A stretch of DNA of 64,000 nucleotides from Streptomyces sp. NBC_00341 (GCF_041435055.1 NZ_CP108002.1:4588001-4652000), one strand, 5' to 3'. Positions 34,193-42,953 are shown, counted from the first letter of the stretch. The notes: generated by a model from the letters alone, not told the origin. Made by a program: numbers and translations.

Positions 34193-35593
34193 ATGAGTGA
34201 CAATCAGGTGGCCGAACTGTGCCGTCTGACGGTACGAGCCCCGGCCAGGACCATCGATCTCGCCGTGCCCGCCGACGTCCCCGTGTCGGACCTGCTGCCG
34301 GCGGTGCTCGGCTATGCCGGCGACGACCTGGAGGAAGCCGGTATCGACCACGGCGGCTGGGTCCTCCAGCGGCTCGGCGGTGAACCACTGGACGAGGAAC
34401 GCACCCTCGACTCGTACGGTCTGCGCGACGGCGACACCCTCTATCTCAGACCGCGCACCGAAGCCCTGCCCGAGGTGCACCTCGACGACCTGGTCGACGG
34501 CATCGCCACCACGATGCGGGACCAGCCCTACGGCTGGACCCCCAAGGTCAGCCGGTGGGTGCTGCTCGGCCTCGCGGTCGCGCTGCTCATCGGCGGCATG
34601 GTCGTGATCGCGTGGCCCGGCGGATCCGCCCCGGTCCGGGCCGTGTTCGCCACCGCGGCCGGCCTGCTGCTGCTCGCGGGCGCGGGCTCGGCGAGCCGGG
34701 CGGTCGGGGACGCCGGCGCCGGAGCCGCGCTGGGCTTCATGGTGGCGCCGTACCTGGCGCTGGCCGGCTGGCTGCTGCCGGGCGGCGAGCTCAGCGGGCC
34801 GCACGCGTACGAGACGCTGGGCGCGCGGCTGCTCGCCGCCGGCGCCGCCGCGGCGGGCGGGGCGGTGCTCGCGCTCGCCGTCGTGGCCGCGTTCGCCGCG
34901 GTCTTCGTGGGCGTCGCGGTCGCCTCTGTGTTCGCGGCACTCGTCGCCGTCCTGCTCATCACCACGGACCTGGCGCCCGTGCACGCCGCCGGGATCGTCG
35001 CCGTCGTGGCGGTGATCCTCGGCGCGTTCGTCCCCTCGCTGGCGTTCCGGATGTCCGGGATGCGGATGCCACCCCTGCCCACCAACGCCCAGCAGTTGCA
35101 GGAGGGCATCGAGCCGCACGCCACGTCCGTGGTCGCGGCCCGCGCCGTCCTGGCCGACGGCTGGATGACCTCGCTGTACGGGGCGGTGGGCGTCGTCGCC
35201 GCCGGATGCATCTTCGTACTGGGCCGGGAGCGCGAACTCGCCGAGATCATCATGACGGTGGCTCTGGCCCTCCTGCTCATCCTGCACGCCAGGGGGCTGG
35301 GCAACATCTGGCAGCGCATGTCACTGGTGGTCCCGGGTGTGGGCGGGCTGATCCTGCTGGTGGTGGTCGCCGCCCCGGCCGCCTCACCCGGCAACCGGCT
35401 GGTGACGGCCGCGGGGATGCTCGCCGCCACGGCGGCCGTCGCCATCGCCGCCTGGACCGTCCCCGGGCGCCGGCTCGTGCCGTACTGGGGCCGTGCGGGC
35501 GAACTGCTGCAGTCGGCCCTTGCGATCAGCATGCTGCCGCTCGCGCTGTGGGTGCTCGGTGTGTACAGCACCCTGCGCTCCATCAACGGCTGA
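34193..35593 (+). CDS. eccD: Type VII secretion integral membrane protein EccD
   Basis: The 466-residue protein has an N-terminal ubiquitin-like domain (about residues 8-88: LCRLTVRAPARTIDLAVPAD, LDSYGLRDGDTLYLRP), a linker, then about eleven membrane helices. This is the complete EccD plan, forming the central channel vestibule of the ESX membrane complex. The ATG at 34193 keeps the ubiquitin-like fold intact, but it has no good SD at normal spacing; see the short overlapping GTG frame noted upstream. It starts a rightward operon with eccB 21 bp downstream. Confidence 0.93.
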   Translation: MSDNQVAELCRLTVRAPARTIDLAVPADVPVSDLLPAVLGYAGDDLEEAGIDHGGWVLQRLGGEPLDEERTLDSYGLRDGDTLYLRPRTEALPEVHLDDLVDGIATTMRDQPYGWTPKVSRWVLLGLAVALLIGGMVVIAWPGGSAPVRAVFATAAGLLLLAGAGSASRAVGDAGAGAALGFMVAPYLALAGWLLPGGELSGPHAYETLGARLLAAGAAAAGGAVLALAVVAAFAAVFVGVAVASVFAALVAVLLITTDLAPVHAAGIVAVVAVILGAFVPSLAFRMSGMRMPPLPTNAQQLQEGIEPHATSVVAARAVLADGWMTSLYGAVGVVAAGCIFVLGRERELAEIIMTVALALLLILHARGLGNIWQRMSLVVPGVGGLILLVVVAAPAASPGNRLVTAAGMLAATAAVAIAAWTVPGRRLVPYWGRAGELLQSALAISMLPLALWVLGVYSTLRSING

Positions 35594-35614
35594 CCGGAAG
35601 GGACACACGCTGCG

Positions 35615-37063
35615 ATGCAGTCCAAACGCGATCAGGTCCAGGCGCACTTGTTCGTCATGGGCCGGCTGACCTCGGGCATGCTGCGCGCGGACCCGGACGC
35701 CCCGGAGAGTCCCCAGGGCCGCACCAACCGGGGGATGGTGATCGGGATCGTGATCGCCGTCCTGCTGACGGCGGGGTCCTTCGTCCTCGGTCTGCTCAAG
35801 CCCGGCACCAAGGACTCCTGGCGCACGGCCGGGACCCTCGTCGTGAACAAGGACACCGGGTCCCGCTACCTCTACCTGGACGGCCGGCTGCGGCCGGTGC
35901 GCAACTACGCCTCCGCGCGGCTGCTCGGGGGCGCGGACATGAAGGCGATGTCGGTCGGCAACGGCTCCCTGAGTGGTACGCCGCACGGGGCACCCATCGG
36001 CATCAGCGGAGCGCCGGACGCGCTGCCCGCGAGCGCGGACCTGGACACCGGCCCGTGGCAGGTCTGTTCGGGCGGTGCGACGGGTTCGGCCGCCACCAGC
36101 GTGGCGGTGGGCCTGCCGGCCGACGCCGCCGGGCTCCCCACCGACCAGGCGATGCTGGTGACGGGGCCGGACAAGGCCGGCTATCTGGTGTGGCGGGGCA
36201 GCAAGCTCCGGCTCGACGAGGACAGCCGTGCCCGTGAGGCCCTCGGCTACGGCTCCACCCCGCGGCTCCCCGTCTCCGCGCCCTTCCTGAACGCCCTGCC
36301 CTCGGGCCCCGACCTGCGTTCGCCGGACGTGCCCGGCAAGGGGCAGGACGGGCCGGTGCTGGGCGGCAGGAAGGCCCGGCTCGGAGAGCTGTTCCGGGTC
36401 ACCGTGCCCGGCTCCGCCGACCGTTACTACCTGCTGCGCAAGGAGGGCCTGACCCCCCTCACCGCGACCGGCGCCGCGCTCGCACTCGGTGACCCGGAGA
36501 CCCGCGAGAAGGTGTACGGGGGCGGCGCGGCGAAGGTGACCGCCCTGGGCGCGGACGTCCTGAGCAGCCATCTGGCCCCGGGCGCCGCCGAGACGGCACA
36601 GGACCAGGGGGTGCCCCCGGCCCCGCCGGAGGCGGTGGCCCTCGGCGGGGACCGCACCGTCTGCGTACGGGTCGAGCCCGGCGAGCGCGGGCCCCGGATC
36701 AGTGTGGCCCTGACCGGGACGGACACCCTGGGCCCGGTCTCGCAGGCGCCCCCCGAGGGGCTCACCCCGGCCTGCATGCCGGTCGGCACGATCACCGTAC
36801 GGCCGGGTGGCGGGTCCCTGGTGCGCGCGCTCGGGGCGAGCGGGAGCGAGCTCGGCACCACCGTCTACCTGGTGACGGACACCGGGATGAAGTACCGGGT
36901 GGGGACGGCCGACGCCCTCGGATCGCTCGGCTACGCGGAGGGTCAGGCGGTCGGACTGCCCGCGCCGCTGCTGGCGATGCTGCCGACGGGACCGGACCTG
37001 ACGAAGGAGGCCGCCGCCCTGGGCCGGAGCGCGACCACGAGCGCGTCCTGCGACCGGAAGTGA
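35615..37063 (+). CDS. eccB: Type VII secretion protein EccB
   Basis: The 482-residue protein starts with the EccB signature MQSKRDQVQAHLFVMGRLTSG (residues 1-21). One membrane helix follows (about 42-62), then a large extracytoplasmic domain with the R-repeat-like features TGSRYLYLDGRLRPV and DTGMKYRVGTADALGSLGY. Two cysteines (WQVCSGG and TVCVRVEP) fit the conserved disulfide. EccB forms the periplasmic or wall-side part of the ESX machine. It sits between eccD and the esx genes, in the usual order. Confidence 0.94.
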   Translation: MQSKRDQVQAHLFVMGRLTSGMLRADPDAPESPQGRTNRGMVIGIVIAVLLTAGSFVLGLLKPGTKDSWRTAGTLVVNKDTGSRYLYLDGRLRPVRNYASARLLGGADMKAMSVGNGSLSGTPHGAPIGISGAPDALPASADLDTGPWQVCSGGATGSAATSVAVGLPADAAGLPTDQAMLVTGPDKAGYLVWRGSKLRLDEDSRAREALGYGSTPRLPVSAPFLNALPSGPDLRSPDVPGKGQDGPVLGGRKARLGELFRVTVPGSADRYYLLRKEGLTPLTATGAALALGDPETREKVYGGGAAKVTALGADVLSSHLAPGAAETAQDQGVPPAPPEAVALGGDRTVCVRVEPGERGPRISVALTGTDTLGPVSQAPPEGLTPACMPVGTITVRPGGGSLVRALGASGSELGTTVYLVTDTGMKYRVGTADALGSLGYAEGQAVGLPAPLLAMLPTGPDLTKEAAALGRSATTSASCDRK

Positions 37064-37076
37064 GGTGAACATCGGC

Positions 37077-37138
37077 TGACACGAGAGAAATCGCCCGTGT
37101 CACCGAAACGGGACGCGGCGATCGGACGTCCTAGGACG
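37077..37138. promoter_or_regulatory. Inverted repeats downstream of eccB
   Basis: TGACACG (37077-37083) pairs with CGTGTCA (37096-37102); it begins 13 bp after the eccB stop and may be a weak terminator. CGTCCTAGGACG (37127-37138) is a perfect 12-bp palindrome, upstream of the esx genes and a candidate operator. The rest of the 318-bp gap is comparatively AT-rich. Confidence 0.4.
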
Positions 37139-37243
37139 AGAGAGCGCAACGCGGAAGTACCGTCGTGCAGCTGACGGGCGCGTTAAATCTTCGCCCAAAT
37201 CAACTGATACACGGGGTCGGAGGGAAAAGGGTGACTCAGGCCA

Positions 37244-37273
37244 TTGAGCTGTCAACTGCACTGTCCTTAGGCT
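37244..37273 (+). promoter_or_regulatory. Candidate promoter for the esx gene cluster
   Basis: TTGAGC (37244-37249) and TAGGCT (37268-37273) are separated by 18 bp and resemble housekeeping -35 and -10 elements. They are about 110 bp before the first esx gene. This is by eye only. Confidence 0.35.
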
Positions 37274-37381
37274 CCGTTTGTCCACACGATCCGGACGCCG
37301 GTCCGCCGGCCGCGTCCGTACACGCAACGCGCAGCCCGGGTCCGGCGGTGGGCGGCGCGATATTCCAGGAGGCACAGGCAC

Positions 37382-37738
37382 ATGGCAGGTACAAGCGGAC
37401 AGCAGTCACTCGCTTCAGCGACACAGAATGGCGTCACCGCTCTGGAAATGGCCTTCAGCGGCGTCCAGAACAGCCGGCAGGACGTGGAGAACATGAAGCA
37501 CAACCTGTCCTCCGGATACGCGGGCAGTGACGGTGGCGCGTTCCAGAAGCTGCTCGACCGGTGGGACGGCCAGGCGGAGATCATCTCCAAGAACCTCCGC
37601 GACATGATCGGGACGCTGGAGGAGACGATGCGCGCGCAGGGCATCCAGCAGTCCACGGCGAACGAGTCCATCCAGCAGGCGCACAGCCGCGCGGAGGAGA
37701 TCTTCAACGCGCTGGCGGGCTCCACCGCAGGCAGCTGA
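37382..37738 (+). CDS. WXG100-like type VII secreted protein with Tyr in place of the motif Trp
   Basis: The 118-residue protein forms the helix-turn-helix hairpin of Esx proteins. Helix 1 is about residues 8-44 and helix 2 about 52-112. The turn reads Y46-A-G48 instead of W-x-G. It is likely one half of an Esx heterodimer with the next gene, secreted through the EccB-C-D machine. GGAGG with good spacing precedes ATG 37382. No C-terminal YxxxD/E signal is visible, so the partner probably carries it. Confidence 0.85.
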   Translation: MAGTSGQQSLASATQNGVTALEMAFSGVQNSRQDVENMKHNLSSGYAGSDGGAFQKLLDRWDGQAEIISKNLRDMIGTLEETMRAQGIQQSTANESIQQAHSRAEEIFNALAGSTAGS

Positions 37739-37826
37739 CGACCGCCCCCGCACCGGGCGTTGTGACCGGCACCCGGGCTCGGCACGACCCCCATCCCGAA
37801 GCAACCGCCGCGAGACGAGGACGACC

Positions 37827-38156
37827 ATGACCCCCCCGCTTGACTTCACCGACGGCCAGATCTACGTCGACTACTCCCACATGCAGAACGCCGCCGACGA
37901 CATGGTCCACCAGACCAAGGCGATCGACAGCATCCTCACCAACCTGGAGGCGGAGCTCCAGGAGCTCCAGCGGACCTGGGAAGGTGACGACAAGGCGGTG
38001 TACGGCGAGAAGCAGGCGGCCTGGAACCACGCCGTCGAGGAGATGAAGCGCATCCTCGCCGAGAACTCGGCCCTGCTCGGCGACGTCTCCGACAGCTACC
38101 AGTACAGCGAGAAGTCCCTGACCTCGCTGTGGGAGAGCGTGCGCATCGGCAGCTGA
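37827..38156 (+). CDS. WXG100-family type VII secretion target (Esx)
   Basis: The 109-residue protein has a W51-E-G53 turn between two helices, the defining feature of WXG100 proteins. Its C-terminal helix carries Y91-x-x-x-E95, a match to the YxxxD/E type VII export signal that EccC domain 3 recognises. It therefore probably leads secretion of the heterodimer formed with the protein encoded 88 bp upstream. Residues 1-10 are a short extension before helix 1. Confidence 0.9.
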   Translation: MTPPLDFTDGQIYVDYSHMQNAADDMVHQTKAIDSILTNLEAELQELQRTWEGDDKAVYGEKQAAWNHAVEEMKRILAENSALLGDVSDSYQYSEKSLTSLWESVRIGS

Positions 38157-38190
38157 CCTGCCATAGGGCGACACGCCCCCTGTGTCTCTT

Positions 38191-38231
38191 CGGGCGGCCG
38201 TCCGCGTGTGCGTCACGCGACCGGCCGCCCG
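38191..38231 (+). terminator. Strong two-part hairpin after the esx pair
   Basis: CGGGCGGCCG (38191-38200) pairs with CGGCCGCCCG (38222-38231). Inside, CGCGTG pairs with CACGCG around a TGCGT loop, with a small TC/AC internal mismatch. It follows the second esx stop by 34 bp. It lacks a T run and may cap the abundant esx transcript or lower expression of the genes beyond. Confidence 0.6.
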
Positions 38232-38321
38232 CTTCCGTGGGGCGGTGCGCCGACACCCCACGGAAATCCGCGAAACGCCCCGAAGCCGGTGGAAACCCAA
38301 GGAAGACAGGAGTAGTGCGCA

Positions 38322-38834
38322 ATGGCCGACAAACCGCCAGTCAATCTCAACAAGGCCTGGATGCAGAGCTTTCTCGACAAGGACGTCGTTCCGTTCCTCG
38401 CCAAGATCAAGAAGATCAGGGAGGACGGGAACGCCCCGGACGGGGTGCTGGTACCGGGGATTCCCAATCTCCAGGGCGGGGACGACGGCTCGAAGAAGGC
38501 GCACGGCTTCTACGACGGGCAGAAGGTGCCGCTGGCTATCGGCGTGATGGCGGGTGACAAGGACGGCCGGACCAACGGCGGCTACCTCGTCAAGTCCCTG
38601 AACGCGATGGTGGATCAGATCGACGAGATCCTCAAGTTCCAGGTCGAGCTCTTCGAGGAGATCGAGGACAACCTGGAGGACTCCATCGAGGAGATGTTCA
38701 AGGCCCAGGGCGACAACCTGGAGAAGATCGACGGGAAGAAGTTCGTCAACTTCTTCGAGGGTGTGGACGACATTCTCTCCGAAGGCACCGGCGACTCGAA
38801 GGGCGGCGGCGGGGACGACGATGACGACGACTGA
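38322..38834 (+). CDS. Acidic-tailed protein of the type VII locus, function unknown
   Basis: The 170-residue protein has a first part of unknown fold (about 1-85, GVLVPGIPNLQGG and YDGQKVPLAIGVMAGD). A long amphipathic helix region follows (about 86-150), rich in Asp/Glu. The protein ends with a run of Gly and six Asp. It is similar in size to Esx-type secreted partners and sits among them in the operon, but it has no WXG motif. It may be a secreted partner or chaperone; this is inference from position only. Confidence 0.75.
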   Translation: MADKPPVNLNKAWMQSFLDKDVVPFLAKIKKIREDGNAPDGVLVPGIPNLQGGDDGSKKAHGFYDGQKVPLAIGVMAGDKDGRTNGGYLVKSLNAMVDQIDEILKFQVELFEEIEDNLEDSIEEMFKAQGDNLEKIDGKKFVNFFEGVDDILSEGTGDSKGGGGDDDDDD

Positions 38835-39007
38835 GTCCGCGCGCCACCGCCGGCCCGCCCGCGCCCGCCGCGGATTCCCCGTGAGGGCGTCATGACCGCG
38901 TGATGCCCGGGTTCATTCCGGCGTGCTGCCGCAGGGGCAGCCCCGTAGGGCGGAATCGCCCGGCCCGTTCTCCTCATCATCCGCCCTGACCGAAAAGGCA
39001 TCCTGGC

Positions 39008-42000
39008 ATGGCGCTCGACTCCAGCAAGATCACCAACAAGCTCACCAGTGCCAACGACAAGTGGGCCGAGGCGGCCCACTTCTTCACGGGATACAAGGCG
39101 CCGGCCCGGAGTGACCTCTTCGACACCCTGGTCGGCAACGAGGGCATTCCGATGATGAAGGTGGAGATATCCGACGTCGGCTATGTCGACTACGTCGACA
39201 CCGAGGACATGAACTGGCTGACGGACAACGCCGGTTACAAGATCGAGAACACCGACTTCGTCATTCCCTTCTACCACTCCTCGGGTGGTAAGGGCTCCGA
39301 TGTGACGATGTACAAGGCGCGGATCTCGATGCTCGGCAACACCGGCGGCGGAAAGAGCCCGAGCCAGGGGTACTACGAGGGCGGGCAGTTCTCCAGCCAT
39401 ATCGACGGCCACCTGGGAATGGACGGCAAGCCCACCTGGGACACCACGCCGCTCACCCAGTACGCCTTCGGCACCGGACTGGCGCTGGAGGAACTGCGCA
39501 ACAACGAGGAGCACGGCACCTACGGTTTCAGCTGGGGCGGCAAGCCCGTGGACGACGCCGACTCCGTCACCCTCGGCAACTTCGACGTGGTGGCCGGCTC
39601 CTTCGACCGGGTCGCCCAGTTCTTCGCCAGTCAGCAGAAGCTGGTGGAGGAGTGGCAGAGCAGGGTCGGCAAGGAGAAGGACGATGCCTGGAGGGGCAAG
39701 GCCGCAGGTGTCTTCTGGGACCTGGTCCACAAGGTGAACAAGCAGTACTCGGACTATGCCGAGGACATGACTTCGGGCACGGGATCTTCGAAGCAGGGCA
39801 ATGAGATACGCGCGGCGAAGAAGGACTTCGCGGACGCGGTGGCAGATCTGCACAACGCGTGGATGAAGTGGGAATGGCGGTACGGGAACCCGCTGATCCT
39901 GCTGAACACGCTGCTCACCGCGGTCATGAACCACGTGTGGGACCACAACATAACGAAGATCACTTATGAGATCGAGCCCGCCGGGGAGTCCTACTACACG
40001 AACTACATCGCGGAGGACAACTTCGACAACGAGGCCGCCATCGAGAAGATCTCTTCCTATGACGGGGAAATGGTCGTTCAGCCGCAGAAGTTCGGTGAGC
40101 TCAAGGAGCTCGGGACCTGGCTGAACATCGGGAACAAGGCTGTCGAGATGTGGCAGCAGACGGTCATCGACCAGCTCGACAAGGCCGCGATCGACGCCAT
40201 GGAGAAGGTGCGCAACAGCTGGAGCAACAGCAAGTTCGACCTGGGGGAAGTGAAGTCCCGGGGCACCAACGGCACCTTGGAGTCGGACTACAAGGACGAC
40301 AAGGCCGATGTCGCGGAGGAGAAGGCGGCGAAGGACGCGGCCGATGCCAAGGCCGCCGCCGATGACGCCGCGGCCAAGCAGGCGGCGTTCATCCAGTGGC
40401 AGAAGGACCAGGCCGCCAAGGCGGAGGCGCAGCGGCTGAAGGACAAGGCCGAGCAGGAGGCCAAGGAGGCCAAGGCCAAGGCCGAGCAGGAGGCCAAGGA
40501 GAAGGCGGCCAAGGAGGAACAGGAGCGCAAGGAGAAGGAGGCCGAGGCCAAGGAGGCGGCGGCCAAGGCCGAGCAGGAGGCCAAGGAGAAGGCGGCCAAG
40601 GCGGAGCAGGACGCCAAGGAGAAGGAGGCCGAGCAGAAGCAGGCGGAGCAGGAGGCCAAACAGGAGGCCAAGGAGGCCGAGCAGGAGGCGAAGCAGGAGG
40701 CGAAGGAGAAGGAGGCCGAGCAGAAGCAGGCCGAACAGGAGGCCAAGCAGGAGGCCAAGCAGGCCGAACAGGAGGCCAAGCAGGACCAGATCCGCAAGGA
40801 GCAGGAGAACAAGCAGGCCGAGGCCCAGGCCCGTTCGGAGAACATGCAGATTCTCCAGATGAAGCAGGCCAAGGACGAACAGGAGAAGGCGAAGAAGGAG
40901 CAGGACGCCAAGGAGGCCCAGGCCAAGGCCGAGCAGGAGGCGAAGGAGAAGGAGGCCGAGCAGAAGCAGGCGGAGCAGGAGGCCAAACAGGAGGCCAAGG
41001 AGGCCGAGCAGGAGGCGAAGCAGGAGGCGAAGGAGAAGGAGGCCGAACAGAAGCAGGCCGAACAGGAGAAGAAGCAGGACCGCATCCGCACCGAGCAGGA
41101 GGACCGCCAGGAGCAGCAGCAGGCGGAGCAGGAGAAGAAGCAGGCCGAGCAGGAGGCCAAGCAGGAGGCCAAGGAGAAGGAGGCCGAGCAGAAGCAGGCC
41201 GAGGCCCAGGCCAAGCAGGAGGCCAAACAGGAGGAGCAGGAAGCCAAGCAGGACCAGATCCGCAAGGAGCAGGAGAACAAGGAGGAGCAGTACCGGTCCG
41301 AGCAGGAGCAGCGGCAGAAGGAAGCCGAGACCAAGCAGGACGAGGTCCGGCAGGAGCAGGAGAAGAAGCAGGCCGAGGCGGAGGCCAAGTACGACAACAC
41401 CCGCCGGGAAGCCCTGAACGGCGGCGATCTGCCCGATCTGTCGTCCACCCACATCTCCGGCCCCGTCAACGACGGCGCCCTGGACATCCCCGGCGGCGGC
41501 GAGTCGCACATCGACTCCAACGGCCGGGTGGTCACCGAATTCCCGGACGGCTCCACCACCACGATCGACCCGGTCACCCACTCCTCGACCCTGACGGGCC
41601 CCGACGGTTCGACCAGCTCCGGTCCGCTCAACACCGGTGATCTGCTGTCCAACCCCGGCGGCAGCACCACGCACCTGGACTCCGGCGGCAACGTGGTCAC
41701 GGACTACCCGGACGGCTCCACCCAGACGATCAACCCGGACACCGGCACCACCACGGTCACCCACCCGGACGGCTCGACGACCTCCGGATACGTCGACGAC
41801 GCCGGCTCGTCCTTCGGCTCCGGCCACCTCAACAACGGCTCGCTCGACTACACGGCCCCCTCGTACGACGCCCACTCCTACGAGGAGGAGCTGTTCGACG
41901 AGAACCCCTACGAGTCGCCCCTGGCCGGCAACGGGGCGGACGCCGGTGCGGCGGGCACACCGGGCCACAACCGCCCGTTCCTGAACAACGGTGCGTTCCC

Positions 42001-42451
42001 GGGTCCCGCCGCCGACGGCTCGGGCGTCGCGGGCGCCTCGACGGGCGCCGGCACGGGCGGCTCGCCGACGGGCGGCGGGGGCGGCGGCGGTATGGGCGGC
42101 GGCATGGGTGGTGGCATGGGTGGCGGCAAGGGCGGCGGCCAGTCGGACACCGGTGAGCGCGTCCGCAACGTGATCGACGGCGAGGTGGTCAACAACCGCC
42201 GCCCGCGGCCCGGCGGGGGCCTTCCCCCCAGGAGCGGCCGGTACGCGGACGACGAGGTGCGGGTGGCGGCCGGCGGTCCCACGGCGGGCCGTACCCCCTT
42301 CCTGCCGCCGGTGGCCGGTGGCGGTGGCGGCGCGTCCTCCCCGCCGACCCAGACCGAGAGCGGTGAGCGTGCCCGTGACTCGTGGGTGCCGGAGGACGAC
42401 GACGTGTGGGGCACGGACGAGGGCGGCGCGCCCGCGGTGATCGGACGATGA
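39008..42451 (+). CDS. AAWKG-family protein with long coiled coil
   Basis: This is a 1147-residue protein. Residues 1-430 form a mixed domain ending in a helical WXG100-like segment with DDAWRGKAAGVFWDLV (W228-R-G230), the feature behind the AAWKG family name. Residues 430-800 are an Ala/Glu/Lys/Gln coiled coil of near-perfect KEKEAEQKQAEQEAK repeats, containing a DNA-level internal duplication. Residues 810-950 hold three PDGST-type beta repeats (FPDGSTTTIDP, YPDGSTQTINP, HPDGSTTSG). The C-terminus is Gly/Pro/Met-rich (GGGMGGG). The coiled coil alone could span over 50 nm. It is likely secreted by, or a structural partner of, this ESX system. ATG 39008 fits the family start. Confidence 0.88.
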   Translation: MALDSSKITNKLTSANDKWAEAAHFFTGYKAPARSDLFDTLVGNEGIPMMKVEISDVGYVDYVDTEDMNWLTDNAGYKIENTDFVIPFYHSSGGKGSDVTMYKARISMLGNTGGGKSPSQGYYEGGQFSSHIDGHLGMDGKPTWDTTPLTQYAFGTGLALEELRNNEEHGTYGFSWGGKPVDDADSVTLGNFDVVAGSFDRVAQFFASQQKLVEEWQSRVGKEKDDAWRGKAAGVFWDLVHKVNKQYSDYAEDMTSGTGSSKQGNEIRAAKKDFADAVADLHNAWMKWEWRYGNPLILLNTLLTAVMNHVWDHNITKITYEIEPAGESYYTNYIAEDNFDNEAAIEKISSYDGEMVVQPQKFGELKELGTWLNIGNKAVEMWQQTVIDQLDKAAIDAMEKVRNSWSNSKFDLGEVKSRGTNGTLESDYKDDKADVAEEKAAKDAADAKAAADDAAAKQAAFIQWQKDQAAKAEAQRLKDKAEQEAKEAKAKAEQEAKEKAAKEEQERKEKEAEAKEAAAKAEQEAKEKAAKAEQDAKEKEAEQKQAEQEAKQEAKEAEQEAKQEAKEKEAEQKQAEQEAKQEAKQAEQEAKQDQIRKEQENKQAEAQARSENMQILQMKQAKDEQEKAKKEQDAKEAQAKAEQEAKEKEAEQKQAEQEAKQEAKEAEQEAKQEAKEKEAEQKQAEQEKKQDRIRTEQEDRQEQQQAEQEKKQAEQEAKQEAKEKEAEQKQAEAQAKQEAKQEEQEAKQDQIRKEQENKEEQYRSEQEQRQKEAETKQDEVRQEQEKKQAEAEAKYDNTRREALNGGDLPDLSSTHISGPVNDGALDIPGGGESHIDSNGRVVTEFPDGSTTTIDPVTHSSTLTGPDGSTSSGPLNTGDLLSNPGGSTTHLDSGGNVVTDYPDGSTQTINPDTGTTTVTHPDGSTTSGYVDDAGSSFGSGHLNNGSLDYTAPSYDAHSYEEELFDENPYESPLAGNGADAGAAGTPGHNRPFLNNGAFPGPAADGSGVAGASTGAGTGGSPTGGGGGGGMGGGMGGGMGGGKGGGQSDTGERVRNVIDGEVVNNRRPRPGGGLPPRSGRYADDEVRVAAGGPTAGRTPFLPPVAGGGGGASSPPTQTESGERARDSWVPEDDDVWGTDEGGAPAVIGR
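40616..41067. repeat. 125-bp direct duplication inside the AAWKG gene
   Basis: 40616-40740 recurs at 40943-41067 with one visible mismatch, an offset of 327 bp (109 codons, frame-preserving). It codes for KEKEAEQKQAEQEAK-type coiled coil. Such identity suggests recent duplication and an expandable repeat region. Confidence 0.8.
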
Positions 42452-42512
42452 CCGTTACGGGGGCGGGCCCCCGTCACGAACGTATCCACAGGAGCATTCG
42501 GAGAGGTGTCCG

Positions 42513-42953
42513 TTGAGCGAGTCGATGGAAGCGAAGCTGGCCCAGGCGATGGCCGAACTGACGGCCGTCCAGGAAGCCGTGGCGCGTGCCGAGGGCGAGC
42601 TCGGCCAGGCCTCGGCCACCATCCGTTCACGGGACCGCGCGGTGGAGGTCACCGTGGGGCCGCAGGGTGAGCTGACGGCGCTGAAGTTCCCGGACAACAA
42701 GTACCTGAACATGACGGGACCTCAACTGGCCTCCTCCGTGATGGAGGCGGTCCAGGAGGGGCGCTCACGGATGGCCCGTAGAGTGATCGAGGTCTTCGAG
42801 CCGCTGACGCGGGCGGGCGGCGGCGCGACCGGCCTCAGGGGCGTTGACATCGACTGGGACCGGGCCTTCGGCTCGGCACTGGACGATCCGGCCGGCGGGC
42901 GGCGGCGCTCCAGGGACCGGCTGCACGACGAGATCCACGAAGACACCGACTGA
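42513..42953 (+). CDS. YbaB/EbfC family protein
   Basis: The 146-residue protein resembles YbaB nucleoid-associated proteins. It has an N-terminal helix (KLAQAMAELTAVQEAVARAE), a beta hairpin with RAVEVTVGPQGELTALKFPD, and a C-terminal helix (TGPQLASSVMEAVQEGRSRM), followed by an acidic/basic tail of about 45 residues. The start is TTG at 42513 after GGAGAGG; ATG at 42525 is an alternative. YbaB-like genes recur in actinobacterial type VII loci, where the role is unclear; DNA binding is not shown for these. It lies 61 bp after the AAWKG gene and 28 bp before the next gene. Confidence 0.85.
   Translation: MSESMEAKLAQAMAELTAVQEAVARAEGELGQASATIRSRDRAVEVTVGPQGELTALKFPDNKYLNMTGPQLASSVMEAVQEGRSRMARRVIEVFEPLTRAGGGATGLRGVDIDWDRAFGSALDDPAGGRRRSRDRLHDEIHEDTD

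Noticed and set aside
40400-41400. Regular repeats that could be taken for a CRISPR array.
   Set aside because: They are in-frame coiled-coil codons without unique spacers of constant size; no cas genes are present.
38615-41968. A minus-strand frame rich in Leu, opposite the AAWKG gene.
   Set aside because: The poly-Leu composition is the reverse complement of GAG/AAG/CAG coiled-coil codons, not a membrane protein.
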